Positions 7,420-16,055 of a stretch of DNA of 64,000 nucleotides are shown one piece after another. The stretch is from Moraxella nasibovis. GTDB lineage: Bacteria; Pseudomonadota; Gammaproteobacteria; Pseudomonadales; Moraxellaceae. Below the pieces are notes generated by a model, which saw only the letters and a program-made list of their open reading frames with translations, was not told the origin of the DNA and did no database searches. The first letter of the stretch is position 1; every line of letters starts with the position of its first letter. Location: NCBI RefSeq assembly GCF_029581575.1, contig NZ_CP089975.1, positions 496,001 to 560,000 of the forward strand. Direction: 5' to 3'. The position numbers were made by a program, and so were the translations under genes.

Positions 7420-9576
7420 ATGCCAACTTCTGCCACCATGCCAAGCCACCAACCCAAAACTTTTACCACCATACCAACCGCTCGCCCGCACACGCCCACG
7501 CTTGACCGTGTGGATTTGCCTTGTGATTTAAAGTCGCTAAATGCTGATGAGCTGTGCGTTTTGGCGGATGAACTGCGTGAATATTTGCTGTGGTCGGTCG
7601 GTCAAAGTGGCGGACATTTTGGGGCGAATTTGGGTGTGGTGGAGCTGACCGTTGCTCTGCACGCCATGTATGACACGCCTTATGATAAACTTGTCTGGGA
7701 TGTGGGTCATCAGGCGTATGCACACAAAGTGCTTACAGGGCGTAAAAACGAACTGCCCAGCATTCGTAGCAAGCAGGGCTTGACCGCCTTTCCTGAGCGG
7801 GGTGAGAGCGAGTACGACACCTTTGGCGTGGGGCATAGCTCAACTTCCATCTCAGCAGGACTGGGTATGAGCCTTGCCAGCCGTATTTTGGGCGAAAACC
7901 GTAAAGTCGTCTCCATCATTGGCGATGGGGCGATGACGGGGGGTATGGCATTTGAGGCGATGAACGATGCGGTGCAACAAAATGCCGATTTGACAGTGGT
8001 GCTAAATGATAATGACATGTCCATCTCGCAGGCGATTGGTGGATTTAGCCGTCATTTGGCAAGGCTTTGGCAACGAGGTCTGGCGTTTGACATGGATAAG
8101 CACGGCAACATTTTGATGACCAAGCGAGAGATTAGCACCGATGACCGCCGAGTGCGTCATTATCTGCACATGGCAACGGACGCCAAAGAGACTTTGGAGA
8201 AAATCCCTGCCAAACTGGGGACAAACCTTGTGCAAAATATCGGTAATTTGCTTGGCAAAAACGCTCCGCCCATGCCCCTATCGGACAAAATTGCCGAAAA
8301 ATTGAACGACCACATTTTCCCTGATAATTTGTTTAAGGCGATTGGCTTTACTTATCTAGGACCTTTTGATGGGCATGATTTGCCAAAGCTGTTGCAAGTC
8401 TTTGAACGAGCCAAACAGCTCAAAGGGGCGGTGCTGATTCATGTGCATACAGTGAAGGGCAAGGGCTTTGCACCTGCCGAAGCCGACCCCATCAAATACC
8501 ACGCCATTGGCAAGCTGCCAAAAACCGACACGCCTAAGACCGATAAACCTACCGCCAAAAAATACTCGGACATTTTTGGGGAGTGGCTCATGGATAAAGG
8601 CGATGACCCCAAGCTCGTTGCCATTACGCCTGCGATGTGCGAAGGCTCTGGCATGGTGGAATTTGCCAAGCGTTATCCTGCCAAGTTTTTTGATGTGGCG
8701 ATTGCCGAACAGCACGCCGTAACCTTAGCTGGCGGTATGGCGACAGGCGGACTCAAACCTGTGGTGGCGATTTATTCCACCTTTTTGCAGCGAGGCTACG
8801 ATCAGTTTGTTCATGATGTCGCCTTGCAAAAGTTAGATGTTACCTTTGCCATTGACCGAGCGGGGCTTGTGGGCGAGGACGGAGCGACTCATGCAGGCGT
8901 GTTTGATTTGGCGTATTTAAGATGCGTGCCAAATGTCATCATCGCCACGCCAAGTGATGAACACGAATGCTATCAGCTATTAAACGCTTGCTATGATTAT
9001 CAAGGAACGAGTGCCATTCGCTATCCACGAGGGGCAGGCGTGGGGCGTGAGATTGTCAAAACTGATGAAAAGTTTGAAATCGGCAAAGGGCGAATTGTTT
9101 GGCAAAGCGGTCAAGAAAAACCGTTCGTGGTGAGCCAGTCAAACCATGACGGTTTTTCTGATGTCCTTCGACAAGCTCAGGACGAACGAAAAACCATACA
9201 AACAAACAGCAACAAACATTTGGTACTGTTTAACTTCGGCACTCGCTTGGCGGACGGCTTAAAAGCGGTAGAAAAACTTGAAAATGTCTCGGTTACCGTC
9301 TGTGATATGCGGTGGGTTAAGCCTCTTGATACTGCCTTGATTGACAAACTTGCCAAAACCGCCACCCACATCGCAACCCTTGAAGAACATCAAATCATGG
9401 GTGGAGCGGGTTCTGCGGTGGGCGAATATTTGGCAAGCGCAGGCATAACTTTACCGATAAAACAGCTTGGCATTGCCGACAAATTCATCGCCCACGGCTC
9501 GCACGCTGAACAGTTGGCAGAATGTGGGATTGATGAGAAAGGGATTTTGGAGAGTTTAACCAAATTTATCAATTAA
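7420..9576 (+). CDS. dxs: 1-deoxy-D-xylulose-5-phosphate synthase with an in-frame repeat insertion
   Basis: DXS condenses pyruvate and glyceraldehyde 3-phosphate with thiamine diphosphate, the entry step of the MEP isoprenoid pathway. It shows VGHQAYAHK, the ThDP motif GDGAMTGG with the later NDN, the central-domain [11 protein letters not shown], and the C-terminal [10 protein letters not shown]. The protein is 718 residues, well above the usual 620-640. An N-terminal extension (about 25 residues) and an insertion at residues 568-592 explain this. The insertion is the translation of a REP-like DNA element (9121-9194) and sits between the C-terminal-domain strands GKGRIVW and [13 protein letters not shown] at 7405 is a less likely start. 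The frame stays open, so the enzyme is probably functional. Confidence 0.96.
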   Translation: MPTSATMPSHQPKTFTTIPTARPHTPTLDRVDLPCDLKSLNADELCVLADELREYLLWSVGQSGGHFGANLGVVELTVALHAMYDTPYDKLVWDVGHQAYAHKVLTGRKNELPSIRSKQGLTAFPERGESEYDTFGVGHSSTSISAGLGMSLASRILGENRKVVSIIGDGAMTGGMAFEAMNDAVQQNADLTVVLNDNDMSISQAIGGFSRHLARLWQRGLAFDMDKHGNILMTKREISTDDRRVRHYLHMATDAKETLEKIPAKLGTNLVQNIGNLLGKNAPPMPLSDKIAEKLNDHIFPDNLFKAIGFTYLGPFDGHDLPKLLQVFERAKQLKGAVLIHVHTVKGKGFAPAEADPIKYHAIGKLPKTDTPKTDKPTAKKYSDIFGEWLMDKGDDPKLVAITPAMCEGSGMVEFAKRYPAKFFDVAIAEQHAVTLAGGMATGGLKPVVAIYSTFLQRGYDQFVHDVALQKLDVTFAIDRAGLVGEDGATHAGVFDLAYLRCVPNVIIATPSDEHECYQLLNACYDYQGTSAIRYPRGAGVGREIVKTDEKFEIGKGRIVWQSGQEKPFVVSQSNHDGFSDVLRQAQDERKTIQTNSNKHLVLFNFGTRLADGLKAVEKLENVSVTVCDMRWVKPLDTALIDKLAKTATHIATLEEHQIMGGAGSAVGEYLASAGITLPIKQLGIADKFIAHGSHAEQLAECGIDEKGILESLTKFIN
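9121..9194. repeat. REP-like inverted element inserted in frame in dxs
   Basis: Two half-sites face each other. CGTTCGTGGTGAGC begins the left half (from 9122). The right half (9162-9188) contains CCTTCGACAAGCTCAGG and ends GACGAACG, whose complement starts CGTTCGTCCTGAGC. The halves match at roughly 20 of 27 positions. The short core CTTCGACAAGCTCAGG is a widespread bacterial intergenic repeat. Here it is translated as part of Dxs, including the residues VLRQAQDER. Confidence 0.85.
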
Positions 9577-9591
9577 AATCAGGAATGAATA

Positions 9592-10047
9592 ATGATGAAA
9601 GTCTCTGTTTTATTAGGTTTGGCGATTTGTCTTGTGGCTTGTCAGCAAATAAACGGCTCGCCTAAAATGTCTAATCCTGATTATTGCCATCTTGTACAAA
9701 CAGTGGATTATAATTTGTATGAGGTTTTGGAGCTTGGTACGAGTAGTGACTTTCAAGATATGATTGTATCTAGTATGCCGTTGCTACGACGAAATGCCTT
9801 TGAAAGTGTTGAGCTGATTGATGATGATTTGATTGATGGCAATATTAATCTTTTCATTCAAATTAAAGACGATAGTATTAGGAAGTCACAACCCACCACC
9901 CCTTCAGTTGTTTTGGAAGTTGATGGTAAAAAAGTGCAGTTTTTCAATGTGTATAATCAGCTTGACCATGAAATAGAATTGGCTTTTGCTGATAATGATT
10001 TGGCATTATCTACTTTTGAAAAGCTAAAATTTGTGAATTGCAAGTAG
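9592..10047 (+). CDS. small lipoprotein of unknown function
   Basis: 151 residues. The start MMKVSVLLGLAICLVAC is a type II signal with the lipidated cysteine at 17, preceded by AGGA. The mature part is acidic (many Asp and Glu) with one further cysteine pair (the Cys of DYCHL and the last Cys of FVNCK) that could form a disulfide. No family was recognised. It begins 15 bases after dxs and may be read through from it. Its composition is more AT-rich than dxs. Confidence 0.75.
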   Translation: MMKVSVLLGLAICLVACQQINGSPKMSNPDYCHLVQTVDYNLYEVLELGTSSDFQDMIVSSMPLLRRNAFESVELIDDDLIDGNINLFIQIKDDSIRKSQPTTPSVVLEVDGKKVQFFNVYNQLDHEIELAFADNDLALSTFEKLKFVNCK

Positions 10048-10104
10048 TGAAATCTGTCAAGAGCTCATTAAAAGTCGTGGTAATTTTGGCTATTTTGGTG
10101 TATC

Positions 10105-10143
10105 ATAATCGTTTGTTTGCATGACGAGTGCAAAACCGATTAT
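10105..10143. promoter_or_regulatory. long hairpin upstream of suhB
   Basis: ATAATCGTTTGTTTGCA (10105-10121) pairs with TGCAAAACCGATTAT (10129-10143) with small bulges and a 7-nt loop. No T-run follows on either strand, so it is not a typical terminator. It may be an mRNA leader structure or a protein-binding palindrome. Confidence 0.5.
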
Positions 10144-10176
10144 TTAACTGTTTAACATGAATCTGGTAGGTGAATT

Positions 10177-11010
10177 ATGGAACCGATGGTGGTGATTGCA
10201 TCACAAGTAGCACAAAAAGTAGGTCATGAGATTTTGCGAGCTCATGAAAATCGTCATCGTGTTGATTTGGCGGTAGAATCTAAGGGTATTGATGGCCTAG
10301 TCACCAAAATTGACCGTTATGCCGAAGAGCTGACCATTTCTTTATTAAAAGAAAGCTATCCAAATCACTCATTTTTGGGCGAAGAGTTTGGCTTGCAAGA
10401 AGGCAAGGGCATGGATGCAGAATGGTGCTGGATCATTGATCCTTTGGATGGCACGCAGAACTTTGTGCATGGCGTACCGCATTTTTGCGTGTCCATCGCC
10501 GTCCAAAAAAATGGCGTCACCGAGCATGGCGTGGTCTATGACCCTGTGCGTGATGAGCTATTTACTGCCAGCCGTGGTCGTGGTGCCAGATTGAACCAAC
10601 GCCGTTTGACGGTTTCCGACCGCAAAACCATCGCAGGCGGTCTGTTTACCACAGGGCACCCTTATGAGCGTATGGTTGGCGAGACTCGCACCAGCTTTGC
10701 TCGTCAGCATTTTGCCAGTTTGCAGGCTGTATGTGAAAATGGCGGTCAGGTTCGCCGTACAGGTTCGGCAGCGCTTGATCTTTGCTATGTGGCGGCAGGT
10801 CGTTTTGATGGCTATTTTGAGATGAGCATCAAGCCTTGGGACATCGCAGCAGGCGAGCTGATCGTCACCGAATCTCGTGGCGTGGTCGTGGATCATCATG
10901 GTGCAAGTCAAGCGATGACGACAGGCTCGATATTTGCATGTAATGTCAAATTGCTAAAACCGCTCATGCAGTTGGTCATTCCGACTTGGGAAAACGCCTT
11001 AATCAATTGA
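10177..11010 (+). CDS. suhB: inositol monophosphatase family protein (SuhB type)
   Basis: 277 residues of the lithium-sensitive, Mg-dependent phosphatase family. Metal-binding motifs are in order: GEEFG (Glu69-Glu70 region), IDPLDGTQNF (Asp88, Asp91) and the C-terminal KPWDIAAGELIV. The preferred substrate is usually inositol-1-phosphate; in E. coli SuhB also binds the Nus antitermination complex. Which role applies here is not visible. It has its own terminator downstream. The gene name follows the general match to SuhB. Confidence 0.93.
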   Translation: MEPMVVIASQVAQKVGHEILRAHENRHRVDLAVESKGIDGLVTKIDRYAEELTISLLKESYPNHSFLGEEFGLQEGKGMDAEWCWIIDPLDGTQNFVHGVPHFCVSIAVQKNGVTEHGVVYDPVRDELFTASRGRGARLNQRRLTVSDRKTIAGGLFTTGHPYERMVGETRTSFARQHFASLQAVCENGGQVRRTGSAALDLCYVAAGRFDGYFEMSIKPWDIAAGELIVTESRGVVVDHHGASQAMTTGSIFACNVKLLKPLMQLVIPTWENALIN

Positions 11011-11042
11011 TGGGGTGTTGATCTAATCCTGTCATGAATCAC

Positions 11043-11079
11043 ACAAAAACCCAAATGCGACTTGCATTTGGGTTTTTGT
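11043..11079. terminator. intrinsic terminator after suhB
   Basis: A 16-bp stem ACAAAAACCCAAATGC with its complement at 11064-11079; loop GACTT, T-rich 3' arm. Confidence 0.88.
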
Positions 11080-11120
11080 TTTGTATATAATCTAAAAACT
11101 GTTGAAACAAGGAAGTTTTC

Positions 11121-11993
11121 ATGGATTCTATCATTTCTTTATTATTGCCTTTATGCTTGATGGTTGTCATGGCAGGGCTTGGGCTTGAACTGACGATTCG
11201 TGATTTTTTGCGCGTCAAGGATAATCCCAAGGTCATCATCGTTGCTTTGTTTTGCCAATTGGTGATTTTGGTGGCGGCGGCATTTGCCCTGTGTGTCATG
11301 CTTAAATTGCCACCGATTTTGGCGGTGGGTATGATGATGCTTGCGGCCTCACCGGGCGGTGCTACGGCGAATTTATTCAGCTATCTATTCAAGGGTGATG
11401 TTGCGCTGAACATCACTCTAACGGCGGTCAATGCCATCATCTCGGCGGTTACTTTTCCGCTCATCGTGAATTTTGCGATTGATTACTTCATCAATGATGG
11501 GCAAGCGCTTGGGTTGCAGTTTGGTAAAGTGCTACAAGTTTTTGCGATCATTTTGCTGCCCGTCATCGCTGGTATGCTCATTCGTCATTATCATCAGGCG
11601 CTCGCCAGCAGGCTCGAGCGATTCGTGCGAGTATTTGCCATTGTCTTTTTGCTGCTCATCATTGTCGGTGCGGTGGTGGCTGAGCGTGCTAACATCATCA
11701 GCTATATTGAGCAGGTTGGGCTTGCGACGGCGTTGTTTTGTATGATGAGTTTGTCGGTGGGGTATTTTGTGCCAAGATGGTTTGGTGTCGCCAATAGGCA
11801 GGCAAAGGCGTGTGCGTTTGAGATTGGTATTCACAATAGCACGCTTGCCATGACCATTGCGCTCACCATCATGAATAGTGCAATGATGGCGATTCCTGCG
11901 GTGATTTATTCGGCATTCATGTATATTTTTGGTGTGGTGTTTGGGCTTTTGTTGAATAAATTTGCCCCCAGCGACCATACTCATGCAGCTTAA
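11121..11993 (+). CDS. bile acid:sodium symporter family (BASS) transporter
   Basis: 290 residues with about nine or ten membrane helices. The family motif MMMLAASPGGATANLFSYLFKGDVALNITLTAVNA contains the helix-break residues typical of the sodium-binding core. C-terminal ACAFEIGIHNSTLAMTIAL is the second conserved crossover. The substrate is not shown; bacterial relatives carry organic acids such as pantoate or keto acids. AAGGAAG precedes the ATG. A second, distinct family member lies at 63022-63996. Confidence 0.9.
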   Translation: MDSIISLLLPLCLMVVMAGLGLELTIRDFLRVKDNPKVIIVALFCQLVILVAAAFALCVMLKLPPILAVGMMMLAASPGGATANLFSYLFKGDVALNITLTAVNAIISAVTFPLIVNFAIDYFINDGQALGLQFGKVLQVFAIILLPVIAGMLIRHYHQALASRLERFVRVFAIVFLLLIIVGAVVAERANIISYIEQVGLATALFCMMSLSVGYFVPRWFGVANRQAKACAFEIGIHNSTLAMTIALTIMNSAMMAIPAVIYSAFMYIFGVVFGLLLNKFAPSDHTHAA

Positions 11994-12171
11994 AGACTGA
12001 TATTAAATTCATGATTGCCCGATGGGGTGAATTAGCCATTCACTCTATAAACCGCATTAAATGTTTGGGGTGAGCGTCTGCTGGCATAAATTATTTTTAG
12101 CACGCGCCCACACATGAATATAAAGCCAAGTCTTTTGGCATCAATGGAGATTGATGCGTGATGCGCTGATT

Positions 12172-13530
12172 TTAGGCTTGATGAATTAGGTGTTTTTCAT
12201 AGCGTGCTAACTGCGACCCCATGAGCGTGGGCAGCTGATCGATGTCAGGCAGGGCGGTTGGACAGGCGGTGATGCCAAAGTCAAGTTTGTCTTGATGATT
12301 GGCGAGTGTAATGTTGAGCGCCTGCCCGTCAAGCAGCACCGATGCTGGAAAGATGTGCGTTAATTTTGCGCCATTTAAGTAGCGTGGCGCGCCATCGCTT
12401 GGGATATTGGAAATGATGAGATTGAACGCCTGCTTGGTGGGGGCAAGTCGTGTCGCCAGATTGATGCCAGCCCAGCCGTAGCTGAGTAGGCTATAATTGA
12501 TGATTTGCGCTTGCGTCAGGCAAGAAAAGCGATTTTTGCCTTCAGTAATGCTGACTTGGATGTCATTTAGGCGTGCGATGTCATCGCTTTGATGCGTGGC
12601 AAGATTTGCCAACAAAAAAGACAGCTGATTGCCCGTGTGGCTGTCATCTTGGCGTAGGCTGATGGGCACAAAGGCGGTCAAAGGCTTGTCTGGCAAGGCG
12701 TTTTTGGCAGATAGATAGTCACGCAGCGCACCAGCACACACTGCCAAAATCACATCATTGGTGCTGACATGAAAGTGCTTGGCGATGGCGACAAAACGCG
12801 CTTTGTCAAAGGACTGCGTGGTCAAAAAACGCGCTTTTGAGATGCGCTGATTAAAAAGGGATGGCGGTGTGCTAAGCGTGCTGACAGCGCACTTCGGTCG
12901 GCTACCAAAATCATCAATCAGCGTTTTGATGACAGGCTTTATCGTGCTGATTTGCTCTTTGATCAGCGAGCGTATTTTGGGCTTGGTGGTGTGGCTGCTT
13001 TTGGGCTTTGCACGCTTTTGTGCCGACCAGAACTGCCAAGCAAACTCTTCATCTGGCGAAGTGGACAGCGACCGCTCAAACAGACGCATGGCGGCGACCC
13101 CATCTGCCATGGCGTGATGCATTTTTAAAAAAATGGCAAAACGATGTGGCAGCCCTTCTTGGGTGGGGTTTAGCCCATCGATGACATGGCATTCCCACAA
13201 AGGGCGGCTGCGATCAAGTGTGCGAGCGTGTTCATCAGATGCGTACGCCAGCAGTGCCTGCTCGCTGCCATCGTCTAATTTGTGATATTTGATGTGGCGG
13301 CGAATGTCAACATGCTCATCATTCACCCAAAAAGCTCGATTTTTGAGCAGCTGATTAAAAGGGGGTGTTGCTTTGATCTCGCTTGTGGTAATCTGCCGCA
13401 CCAAGGTCTTGACAAAGTCATCTTTGGCGTTGTCAGGCAGCTCAAAGAGACACAGCCCCGTCACATGCATGGGCTGTTTGTCAGACTCTAACAAAAAAAA
13501 CAAATGATCGGTAATGCTCAACGCTTGCAC
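12172..13530 (-). CDS. atfA: wax ester synthase / diacylglycerol acyltransferase (WS/DGAT)
   Basis: Transfers acyl groups from acyl-CoA to fatty alcohol or diacylglycerol, making wax esters or triacylglycerol as storage lipid. The catalytic HHAMADG motif is at about residues 138-144. The NDVILAVCAGALRDYL block, ISNIPSDGAPRYLNGAKL and PASVLLDGQALNIT follow. Residue-for-residue likeness to Acinetobacter AtfA is strong from the first residues (KQPMHVTGLCLFELPDNA). That alignment favours the GTG start at 13530 (AAGG nine bases upstream) over a TTG at 13548. It lies 29 bases after thiG on the same strand. Confidence 0.93.
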   Translation of the reverse strand: MQALSITDHLFFLLESDKQPMHVTGLCLFELPDNAKDDFVKTLVRQITTSEIKATPPFNQLLKNRAFWVNDEHVDIRRHIKYHKLDDGSEQALLAYASDEHARTLDRSRPLWECHVIDGLNPTQEGLPHRFAIFLKMHHAMADGVAAMRLFERSLSTSPDEEFAWQFWSAQKRAKPKSSHTTKPKIRSLIKEQISTIKPVIKTLIDDFGSRPKCAVSTLSTPPSLFNQRISKARFLTTQSFDKARFVAIAKHFHVSTNDVILAVCAGALRDYLSAKNALPDKPLTAFVPISLRQDDSHTGNQLSFLLANLATHQSDDIARLNDIQVSITEGKNRFSCLTQAQIINYSLLSYGWAGINLATRLAPTKQAFNLIISNIPSDGAPRYLNGAKLTHIFPASVLLDGQALNITLANHQDKLDFGITACPTALPDIDQLPTLMGSQLARYEKHLIHQA

Positions 13531-13559
13531 GACGACCGCCTTAATCAATCAGGAAATAT

Positions 13560-14369
13560 TTATTGAAAGAAATAGCCAGTCTGCGGGCTACTAGCTACCG
13601 CCATTTTGCGAGCAGGCATACGACCTGCCAAAAAGGCTTGGCGACCTGCGTTGATGGCGTTTTTCATGGCGTGTGCCATCATGACAGGGTTTTGAGCGTG
13701 GGCGATGGCTGAGTTCATCAGTACGCCATCACAGCCCAGCTCCATGGCGATGGCAGCGTCAGATGCCGTGCCGACACCTGCATCCACCAAAATCGGCACA
13801 TTGGCATTTTCAATGATAAGACTTAGCGTGTGGCGGTTTAATAGCCCCAAGCCTGAGCCAATCAAGCTGCCCAGCGGCATGACCGCCACACAGCCCATAT
13901 TTTCAAGCTCTTTGGCAACGATGGGGTCGTCAGAAGTATAAACCATCACATCAAAACCATCGTCAATCAGCACGCGTGCCGCCTTTAAAGTCTCGGTAAC
14001 ATTCGGATATAGGGTTTTTTCATCGCCTAGCACTTCCAGCTTGACCAGATTATGCCCATCAAGCAGCTCACGAGCCAGCATACAAGTGCGAATGGCGCTG
14101 TCTGCATCGAAACAGCCTGCAGTATTGGGCAAGATGGTGTAGTCTTTTGGCGAGATGACATCGAGTAGATTTGGTTCACCTTTATTTTGCCCAATGTTGG
14201 TGCGGCGAATGGCGACCGTCACAATCTGGCTGCCACTGGCTTTGATGGCGTCCCCTGTTTCAGTCAGGTCTTTATATTTGCCTGTGCCGACCAGTAGGCG
14301 TGATGAGAAGGTGCGTGAGCCAATGCTAAAAGTATCGTTGGCTAATGGGTTGGTTAATAAATCAGTCAT
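13560..14369 (-). CDS. thiG: thiazole synthase
   Basis: ThiG builds the thiazole phosphate of thiamine from deoxyxylulose phosphate, dehydroglycine and ThiS thiocarboxylate. A TIM barrel with the Schiff-base lysine in VKLEVLG (Lys110) and phosphate-binding [29 protein letters not shown] is clear. 269 residues, normal. The frame stays open upstream through tRNA-His to 14606 but that part is not coding. No thiS is next to it, and no TPP riboswitch is visible between thiG and the tRNA genes. Its substrate deoxyxylulose phosphate is the product of dxs in this window. Confidence 0.97.
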   Translation of the reverse strand: MTDLLTNPLANDTFSIGSRTFSSRLLVGTGKYKDLTETGDAIKASGSQIVTVAIRRTNIGQNKGEPNLLDVISPKDYTILPNTAGCFDADSAIRTCMLARELLDGHNLVKLEVLGDEKTLYPNVTETLKAARVLIDDGFDVMVYTSDDPIVAKELENMGCVAVMPLGSLIGSGLGLLNRHTLSLIIENANVPILVDAGVGTASDAAIAMELGCDGVLMNSAIAHAQNPVMMAHAMKNAINAGRQAFLAGRMPARKMAVASSPQTGYFFQ

Positions 14370-14472
14370 ATGTTGCTCTGTCGTTTTTATTGGGATTAAA
14401 ATTGCCTTAGTATAGCAAATTTCTTGATGGATTGTGAAACTATTCTTGGGAGAAAATAAATCTTGAAAAAAT

Positions 14473-14499
14473 AAAAAAGCCCACCGAAGTGAGCTTTTT
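14473..14499 (-). terminator. terminator after the tRNA genes
   Basis: On the minus strand AAAGCTCAC-TTCG-GTGGGCTTT is followed by a T-run: a 9-bp stem with a stable UUCG tetraloop. Confidence 0.85.
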
Positions 14500-14505
14500 A
14501 GAATA

Positions 14506-14582
14506 TGGGGTGAGTAATGGGACTTGAACCCACGACAACCGGAATCACAATCCGGGGCTCTACCAACTGAGCTATACCCACC
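14506..14582 (-). tRNA. tRNA-His (GTG)
   Basis: A full cloverleaf reads on the minus strand with anticodon GTG in CCGGATTGTGATTCCGG. The 7-bp acceptor GTGGGTA/TACTCAC is preceded by the extra G(-1) and followed by discriminator C73, both diagnostic for histidine tRNA. CCA is encoded (14506-14508). Confidence 0.97.
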
Positions 14583-14607
14583 ATAATTTAAATACAAGTC
14601 AGGCAAA

Positions 14608-14684
14608 TGGCGCGCCTGGCAGGATTCGAACCTGCGACCACCTGCTTAGAAGGCAGATGCTCTATCCAACTGAGCTACAGGCGC
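14608..14684 (-). tRNA. tRNA-Arg (TCT)
   Basis: 77-nt cloverleaf on the minus strand, acceptor GCGCCTG/CAGGCGC, discriminator G, encoded CCA. Anticodon TCT in CTGCCTTCTAAGCAG, reading AGA/AGG. It is 25 bases upstream of tRNA-His and probably cotranscribed with it. Confidence 0.97.
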
Positions 14685-14724
14685 TCATGTGGCTTAATGT
14701 TAGCATTAAAATTTTTAATTACTA

Positions 14725-14747
14725 ACAAAAAAAGCCGTTAAGGCTTT
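14725..14747 (-). terminator. weak terminator between tRNA-Pro and tRNA-Arg
   Basis: Minus-strand AAAGCC-TTAAC-GGCTTT followed by more T residues; only a 6-bp stem. It could partly separate tRNA-Pro from the next two tRNAs or act in processing. Confidence 0.5.
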
Positions 14748-14752
14748 AAAAA

Positions 14753-14829
<77 letters not shown>

Positions 14830-15002
14830 ATTTTTTTGACTGACTGAGTTTGTTCTCATGCCGTCGTTGTGGTGCGTATGATACAGCCAAGATGCCAATG
14901 TGTCAATTAAATTTTTTAAAAAAATCATAAAAAATTTCTAACTCTATGATTTTTATGATGTTTTTTAATAATAAAATCACTTGGATGTTGGTAGGTTTTT
15001 AT

Positions 15003-15311
15003 TTATTCATCACTGACGATGGTCATGCCAACGGCTTTTGCACCCCGAGTGCCGCCTGTCAAGTGAATGATTTGACGGGTGGAGTCTAGTTCATCAAGCA
15101 AAGCGCACGCTCGCACCGCCTTTGTACCACCACCGCACAGCACATAGATGTCGCCTGTGGTACTATCTAGTAAGTCTTTATCTAAGGTGTCTAATGGCTG
15201 ATTGATGGCGTGCAAGATGTGTCCGCTTTGGTAGCTTTCGGCATCTCGCACATCCCAGATGGTCTTGTCGGCACTTGGGGTGAAGTCTTTGATGTCTAGT
15301 TGGCTGATCAT
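15003..15311 (-). CDS. single-domain rhodanese
   Basis: 102 residues, one rhodanese domain without signal peptide. IWDVRDAESYQSGHILHAINQPL is the conserved N-half, and the active-site loop VLCGGGTKAVRACALL has the catalytic Cys59. Such proteins carry persulfide sulfur in the cytoplasm (GlpE/PspE-like). It lies upstream of the tRNA-thiG block on the same strand, but a role in thiamine sulfur transfer is only a guess. Confidence 0.9.
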   Translation of the reverse strand: MISQLDIKDFTPSADKTIWDVRDAESYQSGHILHAINQPLDTLDKDLLDSTTGDIYVLCGGGTKAVRACALLDELDSTRQIIHLTGGTRGAKAVGMTIVSDE

Positions 15312-15453
15312 GTTTTGCTCTCTTTGGTCTGCTGGGTTTTGTTAAAATGGCGCAGGAAAATGCGATAAAAATGCGTGGATTGGCGTATAATGTGAAATGG
15401 TTTTAATAAAATGGTTTGGTAAATTAGTTTCAATGTAACATAAGTGAAAAAAG

Positions 15454-16053
15454 ATGACAAGTATTTCAACTGGTGACAGCGCCTTACCCAAAAAACGCTG
15501 TGCGTGGTGCGGACAGGACCCACTTTATCAAGCCTATCACGACGATGAGTGGGGCGTGCCATGCCACGATGATAGGCAGCTGTTTGCCATGCTGTGTTTG
15601 GAGGGCATGCAGGCAGGGCTGAGCTGGATTACGATTTTAAAGCGTCGAGAGGGTTATTATCGAGCGTTTGACGACTTTGATGCCAATAAAATCGCCCAAT
15701 ATGACGAAAGTAAAGTGGATGAACTGATGCAAAATGCCGACATCATCCGCCACCGCCTAAAAATCGAGGCGATCATCGCCAATGCCAAGGCTTATTTAAA
15801 AATTGTGCAAAATCAATATTTTAGCGACTATATCTGGGGTATCGTCGCCAAGTATCAAGCCAAAACACCGCTCATCAACCACCCCAAAGACATGGGCGAC
15901 ATCCCTACTCAGACCACTGCCAGCATCGCCTTGTCCAGGCAGCTTAAAAAAGATGGTTTTAAATTTGTCGGTCCAACAATTTGCTATGCTTATATGCAAG
16001 CGTGTGGCATGGTTGATGATCATGTGATGGACTGTGCTTACAAAAGGATGTAA
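15454..16053 (+). CDS. tag: DNA-3-methyladenine glycosylase I
   Basis: Tag removes 3-methyladenine from alkylated DNA in base-excision repair. The sequence shows RCAWCGQDPLYQAYHDDEWGVP, LEGMQAGLSWITILKRREGYRAFDDFD-type blocks and a C-terminal zinc site. The ligands visible are Cys16, His29 and the H-x3-C near His190/Cys194, matching the four ligands of the E. coli enzyme. 199 residues. The next gene starts three bases after its stop, so the two are cotranscribed. Confidence 0.96.
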   Translation: MTSISTGDSALPKKRCAWCGQDPLYQAYHDDEWGVPCHDDRQLFAMLCLEGMQAGLSWITILKRREGYYRAFDDFDANKIAQYDESKVDELMQNADIIRHRLKIEAIIANAKAYLKIVQNQYFSDYIWGIVAKYQAKTPLINHPKDMGDIPTQTTASIALSRQLKKDGFKFVGPTICYAYMQACGMVDDHVMDCAYKRM

Positions 16054-16055
16054 CG

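Noticed and set aside
14370-14505. TPP riboswitch upstream of thiG
   Set aside because: I looked for the conserved CTGAGA and ACCTGATCTGGATAAT-type blocks and they are absent.
14370-14606. N-terminal extension of thiG
   Set aside because: The open frame passes through the tRNA-His gene and its terminator; ThiG similarity begins at 14369.
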